Assembly (NCBI GenBank): GCA_031273805.1
Contig: JAISRE010000025.1
Location: forward strand, 1-41,226
DNA: 41,226 bases
Origin: Synergistaceae bacterium
Lineage (GTDB): Bacteria > Synergistota > Synergistia > Synergistales > Synergistaceae
Direction: 5' to 3'
Numbering within the stretch: position 1 is the stretch's first letter; each line of letters opens with the position of its first letter. This document shows positions 16,141 through 27,894 of this stretch, piece after piece. The notes beneath the pieces were generated by a model. That model ran no database searches. It was not told where the DNA came from and saw only the letters and a list, made by a program, of their open reading frames with translations. The position numbers and the translations under genes are program-made.

Positions 16141-17274
16141 ATGAAATCGCAGGAATCCAGAAACTCAGTTCTCATTGTTGACGATACTGATCTAAACATA
16201 GACATACTGGTCGATGCTTTGGGTGATCGTTATGATATCAGTGTAGCGCTTGATGGGAAGACTGCTCTCGAGCTTGTCAAGAAAAATTCACCCGATATCA
16301 TTCTGCTCGATGTGGTGATGCCCGGTATGAGCGGCTATGATGTTTGTAATGAGCTGAAATCAAATCCTGAAACTTCGGATATCCCGGTGATATTTCTCAC
16401 CGCAATGACCGACATAAACGATAAGGCCCGGGGTTTCGACCTCGGGGCGGTCGATTACATAGTGAAACCATTTGCGGTTATGGAGGTTCAGGCAAGGCTG
16501 GATGTTCACCTCTCCCTTCTCAACGCGAAAAAAGCCCTGAAGCAGCAGAATGAACTGCTGGAGGTGAAGGTCAAGGAGAGAACGCTGGAACTCGAGGTCA
16601 CTCAGAGCGTGATAATCGAGGCAATGGCAAGCCTGGCGGAGACGAGGGATCAGGAGACCGGCGATCACGTTATGCGAACCAAGTATTACGTACAGCTGCT
16701 GGCCGTCAAACTCAAGGCTCACCCCAGGTTTGAAAAATTTCTGTTTCAGCAGGACCCGGATGACCTCGGCACTGCCGCAACCCTCCACGACATAGGTAAG
16801 GTTGGGGTCCCCGACCATATTCTGTTGAAACCCGCCAGATTGACGCCTGAGGAGTTCGAAGAGATAAAGAAGCACACCACATATGGGCACAATATATTGA
16901 GCAAGCTGGTGAAGCGCCTGCCTGACAACTCATTTTTGAAGCTGGCCGACGATATAGCGTGGTCTCATCACGAGAAGTGGAATGGAAGCGGTTATCCGCG
17001 AGGTCTCAGAGGAGACGATATACCGATTCCCGGGCGTCTGATGGCCATAGCTGATGTTTACGACGCCATAGTGAGCCCAAGGGTCTATAAGGGGCCGATG
17101 TCAAATGACGAGGCCACAGATTTTATAATGTCCCAGAGCGGCACACATTTCGATCCGGATGTCGCGGCCGCGTTCCTGGAGCTCAATGATACATTCAAAT
17201 TTGTGGCGAACGAGATGACGACTGCATCTATGGAGGAGGTCTTCTCGACCGGGGCGTCTCTTGGCGTGGGCTGA
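16141..17274 (+). CDS. Response regulator with HD-GYP c-di-GMP phosphodiesterase domain
   Basis: The 377-residue product begins with a receiver domain: DD at 14-15, phosphoacceptor D57 in LLDVVMPGMSG, and VKPF later. A coiled-coil linker (about 125-158) joins an HD-GYP domain with H216-D217 in HDIGK, HHEKWNGSG, and GYP at 284-286. HD-GYP enzymes hydrolyse cyclic di-GMP. The layout is that of RpfG-type regulators. The ATG has a GGAG site about nine bases upstream. No histidine kinase gene is adjacent. With the EAL protein at 36847 it is one of two c-di-GMP phosphodiesterases in this window. Confidence 0.95.
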   Translation: MKSQESRNSVLIVDDTDLNIDILVDALGDRYDISVALDGKTALELVKKNSPDIILLDVVMPGMSGYDVCNELKSNPETSDIPVIFLTAMTDINDKARGFDLGAVDYIVKPFAVMEVQARLDVHLSLLNAKKALKQQNELLEVKVKERTLELEVTQSVIIEAMASLAETRDQETGDHVMRTKYYVQLLAVKLKAHPRFEKFLFQQDPDDLGTAATLHDIGKVGVPDHILLKPARLTPEEFEEIKKHTTYGHNILSKLVKRLPDNSFLKLADDIAWSHHEKWNGSGYPRGLRGDDIPIPGRLMAIADVYDAIVSPRVYKGPMSNDEATDFIMSQSGTHFDPDVAAAFLELNDTFKFVANEMTTASMEEVFSTGASLGVG

Positions 17275-17433
17275 CAGGGAGGGTTTCAGGGTATACGCGC
17301 TCGAGGCTGTTCCGCTTCTTTTAAGAATACGTTGAATTGCTGATCATCATTTCATATATTTCGCACCTCCTATTATTCCCTTCGCATGGTATCTCTTTAC
17401 CTGCGGTATGTGTGGCGAAAATGCGCTAAAAAT

Positions 17434-17462
17434 TTGACAAATTCTCTTTGTCTTGATATTAT
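17434..17462 (+). promoter_or_regulatory. Promoter of rpoBC
   Basis: A perfect TTGACA at 17434-17439 is followed after 17 bases by TATTAT at 17457-17462 (5 of 6). Transcription would start near 17469. This gives rpoBC its own promoter, as no ribosomal protein genes precede it. Confidence 0.88.
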
Positions 17463-17502
17463 CTACGACTGTACATGTCGTACTACCAAAAAAATTCACC
17501 TA

Positions 17503-17518
17503 GGGAGGTAGTTCTCCC
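17503..17518 (+). promoter_or_regulatory. Possible ribosome-site hairpin before rpoB
   Basis: GGGAG (17503-17507) overlaps the GGGAGG ribosome site and can pair with CTCCC (17514-17518) just before ATG 17520. The stem is five pairs with a six-base loop, so it could mask the site, but it is short enough to be chance. Confidence 0.3.
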
Positions 17519-17519
17519 C

Positions 17520-21190
<3,671 letters not shown>

Positions 21191-21191
<1 letters not shown>

Positions 21192-24100
21192 TGGCTGAAA
21201 ATAGATATATTTCAGGCGTGCGTATGAAACTCTCCTCTCCTGAGAGAGTCCGAGAGCTCTCGAGCGGGGAGGTCAAAAAGCCGGAGACCATAAATTATAG
21301 AACGCTCCGCCCTGAGAAGGATGGACTCTTTTGTGAGCGTATATTTGGTCCCACTCGCAGCTTCGAGTGTGCTTGCGGAAAATACAAGCGCAGTGGGCCG
21401 AAATTCAGAGGAGTCGTCTGTGACCGATGTGGTGTGGAGGTTACCGATAACAGGGTTAGACGCGAGCGCATGGGGCACATCGAGCTTGCGGCGCCTGTGG
21501 TACATATTTGGTATCTGAGGGGAATACCAAGCCGGCTCAGCCTTCTGCTGGGCACTTCAACCAAGGACCTCGAGAAGGTTGTCTACTTCGCGCCAACCCG
21601 CAAGAGGGAGCAGAAATACAAGGTTGTGGCGGACGGCAAGCGTCTCGATCTGGTCAGACGCGGCGATCTCGTAACCTCGGGGGAGGAGCGCATACACAGG
21701 CACTACGACCCGAAATTCAAGGCTGAAGAGGCTTATCGCATCACCAAGGTTGACGATATTCCGGTGGATATTGGAGACATCATCAGCGCTTCCCAGGCCA
21801 AGCGCGTCAGGGACGATTTTGGCGAGGGACTATTTCAGGTGGAGAAGGCGTTTAGAGTCGTTCACGAGGATTCAGACAATATCGGCGAGGTCTTTCCGGA
21901 GTCGCAGATTGACAGAATGAGGGAGTTCATGCCGGCGGCGGAATTCGCGCCTGTCAACATGCAGAATCAGGATTCGTACTTTGTCACGTCCGTGGTCCAT
22001 CTGCCATTTGGCAAGGGAGATGTGGTCTCTGAGAGCGAGTACTGGCTCTATCATCAGAAATATCCCGGAAGATTCACAGTACAGCCGGAGACGGAGACTG
22101 TGGAGGACCCATGCTCGATAGTGATTGACGGAGGGGACTCGCCATTTCAGCGCGCGGACATAATACTGGAGCGCGAGGAGAAGCTATGCTCGGCCTATGA
22201 CAAGGGATTTTCAGGGGGTATCGGCGCGGAGGGCGTATATTCGCTTCTTCAGAGGGTGGACCTTTCTGATCTGGTCAGCACTCTTCGCGAGGAGATAGCT
22301 GAGAGCTCCGGTCAAAAAAAACGTAAGCTGGTGAAGCGGCTCCAGATAGCTGAGGATTTTCGAAAGAGCTCCAGCAAGCCGGAGTGGATGGTTCTGTCCG
22401 TACTTCCGGTAATCCCGCCGGATCTTCGCCCTATGGTGCAGCTCGACGGCGGCAGGTTTGCCACCAGCGACCTCAACGATCTGTATCGCAGGGTCATAAA
22501 CCGCAACAACAGACTCAAGAAGCTGCAGGAACTGAGGGCGCCGGACATTATCATCCGCAACGAAAAACGCATGCTGCAGGAGTCCGTCGATGCTCTCATC
22601 GACAACGGCAGGAGGGGCAAGGCGGTCCTTGGCGCCGGCAACAGACCGCTGAAGAGTCTTACTGACCTTCTTCGGGGGAAAAAAGGCAGGTTCCGCCAGA
22701 ACCTGCTCGGCAAGCGCGTTGACTATTCGGGACGTTCCGTCATAGTGATCGGGCCTAACCTCAAAATATATCAGTGCGGATTGCCCAAGCAGATGGCGCT
22801 TGAGCTCTTCAAGCCGTTTGTGATGAACAAGCTTGTCGAGAACGGAATGGCGCCGAATGTAAAGAGCGCGCGTCGTTTCATAGAGCGGGGACGGGACGAA
22901 GTTTGGGCGATACTGGAGGGCATCATTAAGGATCATCCGGTTATGCTCAACCGCGCTCCTACTCTTCACCGGCTTGGAATACAGGCTTTTGAGCCTGTGT
23001 TGATAGAGGGAAAGGCAATAAGGCTCCATCCTCTGGTCTGCACGGCGTTCAACGCGGACTTCGATGGAGACCAGATGGCGGTCCATGTGCCTCTCTCCAT
23101 AGAGGCTCAGACGGAGGCGCGCATATTGATGTTGTCCTCGAACAATTTGCTCTCGCCCGCGAGTGGAAAATCGGTTGTGACCCCTACGCAGGACATGCTG
23201 CTTGGCATCTATTACCTTACCAGCATGTGGGATGGCAAGAAGGGAGAGGGGATGTACTTCAGGGATGCGGACGACGTCATCTCAGCGTTGGATCACGATC
23301 TGGTGCATATAAATTCGAAGATAAAGATTAAAGCGCTGCCTGAGTGGAACGTGCCTCATAGCGAACTTAACGAGCGAGGTTACTTTGAGACCTCGCCCGG
23401 CAGGGTTATATTCAATACCTCCCTGCCCGAAGAGCTGCGCTATATAAACCGTTCCATCACCAAAAAGGACTTGAGCGCTCTGCTCGATGATACGTATGAT
23501 CGCATAGGGCAGCATGCAATGGTTGGTATGCTCGATTCGATCAAGGTTCTTGGGTACAGGTGGTCCACCAGGAGCGGGATCAGCCTTGGCATTCACGACA
23601 TCACCGTTCCCGTCGAGAAGAAGGAGATCGTCGATTACTCTCTGGAAAAAGAAGTTGACCTCTCTGAGCAGCATGAGATGGGGCTTTTGGACGACGAAGA
23701 GTACATGAGGGAGAAGGATTTTATCTGGTCCGACGCCGGCAGAAGAATAGCTGACAGCATAATGGATCACATGGAGAGGTCAAACCCTCTTCGCATGATG
23801 GTCGATTCCGGCGCGCGAGGCACACGCGGACAGGTTGCTCAGATGGCAGGCATTCGCGGTCTTATGGCGGATCCATCAGGACGCATCATTGACTATCCGA
23901 TTGTGGCCAACTTCCGTGAGGGACTCAACATGCTCCAGTACTTCATATCCACTCACGGAGCGAGAAAGGGCCTCGCGGATACCGCCCTTCGCACGGCGAA
24001 GTCCGGATATCTCACTCGAAGACTGGTCGATGTTGCCCAGGATCTTATTATCACTGAGGACGACTGCTGCACAAAGCAGGGGATAGAGGTTCGTCCGCTC

Positions 24101-26215
24101 ATGGCGGAAGACAAGGTCATAATCTCTCTCGCGGAGCGTCTGACTGGCAGAATTCTGCTGAACGATCTGCATAATCCTGAAACGGGCGAGAAATTACTCG
24201 GTGAAGGCGAGGAGATATCCGCAAAAATGGCCGCCAGGATAGAGGAGCTCGGCGTCAAATCCGTGTGGGTCAGGAGTCCTCTGACGTGTGGCCTGCGGCA
24301 TGGGATCTGCCGCACATGCTACGGCAGAGACCTCGCAACCAGAAAGAAGATAGCCGTCGGAGAGGCGGTTGGAGTCGTGGCCGCTCAGTCGATTGGAGAA
24401 CCGGGAACTCAACTTACGATGAGAACTTTTCATACCGGTGGAGTACGCCAGTTCACCGGGGAGGATATCACTCAGGGTTTGCCGAGGATAGAGCAGCTGT
24501 TTGAGGTTCGCAGACCGAAAAAAGTTGCCATGCTTGCAGACCGCGATGGGGTGATAATGGAGATTCGCGAGACTGAGGGCAAGCGCAAGATTATAGTGGA
24601 GACGGACAGCAGAGATGGAGCTGAGGAGAGAATTGCCTGGAATGTTCCCGCAGTGCAGAGTCTCAAATCTGATATACAGGTTGGAACTCATGTCAGAGCA
24701 GGACAGGAGTTAACCGAGGGTTATAAGGATCCTCAGCAGCTTCTCGAGGTCGAGGGTCTGGAGGAGGTACAACGTTATCTTCTGGACGGAATTCAGGAAG
24801 TGTACAGGACGCAGGGCGTCTCCATAAACGACAAGCACATTGAAACAATCCTGCGCAAGGTTGCCCCTGTCAACAGAGTCAGGGTTGCTGAGGAGGGCGA
24901 CAGCGCATTCGTGGCAGGTGAACTGGTTTGGCGGGAAGACTTCAATGATGAGGTTGCCTCCATTAAACATGACAACGAGATTTACTCGAAAGAGGCGGTC
25001 GAATTCCTCTCAGGACATGTTCTTCTCGATGTAATGGGCAACGGAGTCGCGGATATAGCGAACAAATATCGAGGCTCCAATCTGACAGATGCTATTGTTA
25101 TGGATATATTGACCCCAGGGCGCGCTATAACAGAGATAATTGTCCAGGACGATGGAGAGTCACTTCGCGTTGTTGTGGGAGAGGCGGCATTTCGACACAT
25201 GCTGGAATCTCTGCTTCTTATAGAGGATTTCGTGGAGAATGACGAGGTAGTGGCCTCTGCCGGCACAACTCTCACAGCCTCTGACCTTCTCTCGTTTGTG
25301 AAGCTCAAGCCAAGGCCGGTTATGGTTTGCGATACAGAAGCTCTCGATTCGATGGAGGAGAGTAAGTATCTGGCGGAGGATATAGTCGTGGATGGCGAGA
25401 TAATAGCGCATCGCGACAGCATCCTCACCAGGGAAGTCCTTGGGGTTATGCGCGATTGCTTCGTCAAAACTGTGAAGGTATGGAAGTCGACAGAACTGAT
25501 CAATATACAGGACGCGATGCACCATATACTCATTGACCATTATTTCTGCAAACCATTGACTCAGGCTATAGGCCGGGATGGGAACGCGTTGGAGTCAGTG
25601 CCTGTGATGGTGGATGGAGGGATAGTGAGGGGGCTTGTAGAGGGCTCCATAGTTGCTGTTGACCTCGATGGCTCTATCCTCACGCATGAAAAGCTGATTC
25701 AGCAGGTGCTGAAGGAAAAGGCTTATGGCAAGATACTTCTGGAGAGTGTGCTTGACTCTGAAGGACACATCGTTGCGGATGCAGGCTGTGAGATAAATCA
25801 GGATACCATCTCTCGTATTGTCGAAGCTCACCCTGCTCATGTGATAGTTAGGGTTCAATCGGCTCCCACAGAGGTGAAGAGAATAATTCAGCGTGTTTCC
25901 TTCATTCATAGGTTGAGGGAGATTCCGGAGAGCCGTCCGGTTGTGCACGGAGTGACCAAGGCGGCGCTCGCCACCGATAGCTTCCTCTCCGCCGCGTCGT
26001 TCCAGCAGACAGCTCAAATTTTATCTGCCGCAGCAGTCAGGGGAGAGGTCGACGAGCTCCAGGGGCTGAAGGAAAATGTTATCATCGGGTTACTTATTCC
26101 CGCAGGCACTGGAATCGAGCGATATGCCAAGGTCAGCGTGGCTGAAAAACCAAAGGAGTTTGAGGAGACGCCGGATACCGAATCAAGCGCTGATGCGCAG
26201 ATACCTCAAGCGTGA
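21191..26215 (+). CDS. rpoC: DNA-directed RNA polymerase subunit beta' with two large insertions
   Basis: ATG 21191 (shared base with the rpoB TGA) gives 1674 residues, against about 1400 for E. coli. Zinc site 1 is C60, C62, C77 and C80. The catalytic NADFDGD lies at 621-627, about 160 residues later than in E. coli, which fits an insertion near 136-320. Zinc site 2 is C959, C1033, C1040 and C1043. The trigger loop ([15 protein letters not shown]) has no E. coli-type insert. A second insertion of about 300 residues lies at about 1255-1580, between the conserved [10 protein letters not shown] region and [20 protein letters not shown]. It holds four copies of a motif like the one before zinc site 2 (about 998-1030). 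Confidence 0.98.
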
Positions 26216-26236
26216 TAACAGCTGAATAAAAAATCT

Positions 26237-26268
26237 CGGAGAGCTTCCTGAAAGCTCTCCGTTTTTTT
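26237..26268 (+). terminator. Terminator of rpoBC
   Basis: CGGAGAGCTT (26237-26246) and AAGCTCTCCG (26252-26261) form a perfect ten-pair stem with a five-base loop, followed by seven T. It lies 21 bp after the rpoC stop. Confidence 0.95.
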
Positions 26269-26286
26269 GTGCCGCCGCGCCGTGAG

Positions 26287-26649
26287 TCATACTTTTTGTC
26301 TGCTATGGAATGTTTCGATAGCGGACCTATTGCCCTTGTCGGCTTCTTTGTCAGGGAATGGCACTATGTTTGTTAATACCTGAATTTCAAGGGCTTTTAA
26401 TATCTTCATAACAGTCCCTATTCGCGGGTCTGTCTCACCTGATAAAGCTGCGTAAAGAACCGAACGGGATAGCCCGGTTTCGCGCGACAGCGCAGACCAG
26501 CCTTTAGCCTCCGCTGCCTTGCGCAGAGCAAATAAAAGATAGTGTATATCATTTGTTTCCGTATATTCCTGAAAGCGCGCGTTCAAGTCTGATTTGAGAT
26601 GTGTTTGCTTGACACCAACTTCGATATTGGTATTATTTGTTACAGTCAT
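26287..26649 (-). CDS. HigA/XRE-type antitoxin-like protein, orphan
   Basis: The start is ATG 26649, giving 120 residues. The centre reads KGWSALSRETGLSRSVLYAA then LSGETDPRIGTVMKILKAL, a helix-turn-helix of the type found in addiction-module antidote proteins of the HigA-like class. These bind DNA and neutralise a RelE/HigB-like toxin encoded just upstream. Here the upstream side is the oppositely oriented sixA, and the downstream side is the rpoC terminator, so no toxin is present. No ribosome site is obvious, and a longer start up to 26748 is open but overlaps sixA. It may be a solitary regulator or the remains of a lost module. Confidence 0.8.
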   Translation of the reverse strand: MTVTNNTNIEVGVKQTHLKSDLNARFQEYTETNDIHYLLFALRKAAEAKGWSALSRETGLSRSVLYAALSGETDPRIGTVMKILKALEIQVLTNIVPFPDKEADKGNRSAIETFHSRQKV

Positions 26650-26724
26650 ATCGATGATGAACGCAAAATTTTGATGAGCCAAAAAGATGATTGATATGCA
26701 ACGCATTGGATGGGGTGAGCGCAT

Positions 26725-27213
26725 ATGAAGCTCTGTTTGATGAGACATGGAGACGCAATGAGTGCTATTAACGACTCGATCAGACCCCTTTCGGATAGAG
26801 GTCTGATCGAGTCGGAGGCAGCCGGCGTCTTTTTGCGTAAAATAGACGAGGTCCCGGATGTCATAATATACAGCACACTGCTGCGGAGTAAACTCACCGC
26901 TGAATGTGTCGCGGCATCTTCTGGCGCTGGTGATGTACTGGAGCAGTGGAGAGGGCTCGAACCATATGATTCGCCCGACTGTTTCCTGTCCGATTTACAA
27001 CTAACGTTTGGCGCCTCCGAACGCAATATATTGATAGTTGGGCATCAACCTTTTATATCTGAATTTGCCTCACTGCTGCTGAGCAGATCCGGGTTGGATG
27101 TCTCACTGAAATTCACGACTGGTTCTCTCTGTGGATTGAAGAGTGAGGGACTGGGCAAATTTTGGACTCTGCGTTTTCATATTACGTCGAAACATCTGCT
27201 TGGGCTTATTTAA
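26725..27213 (+). CDS. sixA: SixA-like phosphohistidine phosphatase
   Basis: The 162-residue product is a small histidine-phosphatase-superfamily protein. The catalytic R7-H8-G9 is near the start, R54 lies in STLLRSK, and the second catalytic His is H107 in VGHQPF. SixA proteins remove phosphate from phosphohistidine, for example on HPt domains or PTS proteins. The ATG follows a GGGGTGAG site. A 15-bp perfect inverted repeat lies inside the coding region around RPLSDRGLIES. The upstream region is shared with the divergent antitoxin-like gene. Confidence 0.88.
   Translation: MKLCLMRHGDAMSAINDSIRPLSDRGLIESEAAGVFLRKIDEVPDVIIYSTLLRSKLTAECVAASSGAGDVLEQWRGLEPYDSPDCFLSDLQLTFGASERNILIVGHQPFISEFASLLLSRSGLDVSLKFTTGSLCGLKSEGLGKFWTLRFHITSKHLLGLI
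26772..26814. repeat. Perfect 15-bp inverted repeat inside sixA
   Basis: CGACTCGATCAGACC (26772-26786) and GGTCTGATCGAGTCG (26800-26814) pair perfectly around 13 bases. Both strands then code nearly the same peptide, DSIRPLS[DE]RGLIES. In mRNA this would be a very stable hairpin about 50 bases after the start codon. Confidence 0.9.
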
Positions 27214-27256
27214 TATCAACTGGGTGACCGGGCAAAAAAACGCGCCGAATTTGATT

Positions 27257-27691
27257 TCATCGCCCAGTCTCCGCAAAAAGAGGCGTCCACAGGCGGCTTG
27301 ACGTGACACGTGAGCGATAGTACATGGCAAAATGCATATCATAGCAAGCTATATGATGCTTTAACATCTCTATAACATTCTTCTCGAAATCGATCACATT
27401 CGCCAGCGTGGCGCCATTCTCCAAATATCTTGCCCTAAACCTGTGTAATGTGACGATGTATTTTTTATGATGCGATTTATGCAGGTACGCATCTGGAAAA
27501 TCAAGAGCCTCGTGAAGATTTTCCTCCATACTAAAATTTTTTTTGACAAACTCCTCGAGGTTATCAAGCATCTGCAGCACTTTGCGCTGTTCGTGACGAA
27601 TATTTGCCAAATCATCCAATTGTGTAAAAATATCTATGTTTCGCTTATCCACACTCTCTATGCCAGTTTCCAATGATTTATTCCATAACAA
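27257..27691 (-). CDS. Hemerythrin-like protein missing two iron ligands
   Basis: The start is TTG 27691 with a strong AAAGGAGGGG site; the product is 144 residues. The four-helix hemerythrin pattern is clear: LWNKSLETGIESVD at the start, NFSMEENL in helix 2, HKSHHKK in helix 3 and HHIACYDMHF in helix 4. In the family the diiron site uses five His, one Glu and one Asp. Here the first His is replaced by N18 and the second by N52, while E56, H71, H75, H113 and D118 remain. The protein may bind a single metal or none, or act in sensing. It converges with sixA with 43 bp between the stops. Confidence 0.85.
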   Translation of the reverse strand: MLWNKSLETGIESVDKRNIDIFTQLDDLANIRHEQRKVLQMLDNLEEFVKKNFSMEENLHEALDFPDAYLHKSHHKKYIVTLHRFRARYLENGATLANVIDFEKNVIEMLKHHIACYDMHFAMYYRSRVTSSRLWTPLFAETGR

Positions 27692-27751
27692 AACGAACCC
27701 CTCCTTTACAGGATAAAATACTATCAGGAGAGGTATCGGTTAAAGAGGGTA

Positions 27752-27808
27752 TTAAACACTAAACTAGTCTAAGTGAATACTCAGAAGGGCCCAGAACTAA
27801 GTGTTTAA
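27752..27808. repeat. Inverted repeat upstream of the hemerythrin-like gene
   Basis: TTAAACACT (27752-27760) and AGTGTTTAA (27800-27808) are a nine-base inverted repeat 39 bases apart. It lies between two - strand genes and could be an operator or part of a long hairpin. Evidence for either is thin. Confidence 0.4.
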
Positions 27809-27843
27809 CAGGTGAGATTTTTATCCGGTGTTCCGTGCTCTTA

Positions 27844-27883
27844 GTATGGGCTGGGAGGATGACGCGCTCTCCACAGCCCATAC
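27844..27883 (-). terminator. Hairpin after glutamine synthetase III
   Basis: GTATGGGCTG (27844-27853) and CAGCCCATAC (27874-27883) form a perfect ten-pair stem, with an inner GGAG/CTCC pair. It lies about 11 bp beyond the glutamine synthetase stop. No T run follows, so it may be a Rho-dependent or stability structure. Confidence 0.5.
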
Positions 27884-27894
27884 CGCAGTATTCA

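Noticed and set aside
17325-17375. - strand AGGAGGTG site followed by ATG near 17350
   Set aside because: The ATG is followed by only one codon before a stop, and a second nearby ATG gives nine codons; both are too short to support.
17475-17519. Upstream in-frame ATG for rpoB
   Set aside because: It lies only about six bases after the predicted transcription start with no ribosome site, while ATG 17520 has GGGAGG upstream.
22211-23086. Long - strand open frame of 291 codons opposite rpoC
   Set aside because: It is antisense to conserved rpoC sequence and its product has no recognisable motif.
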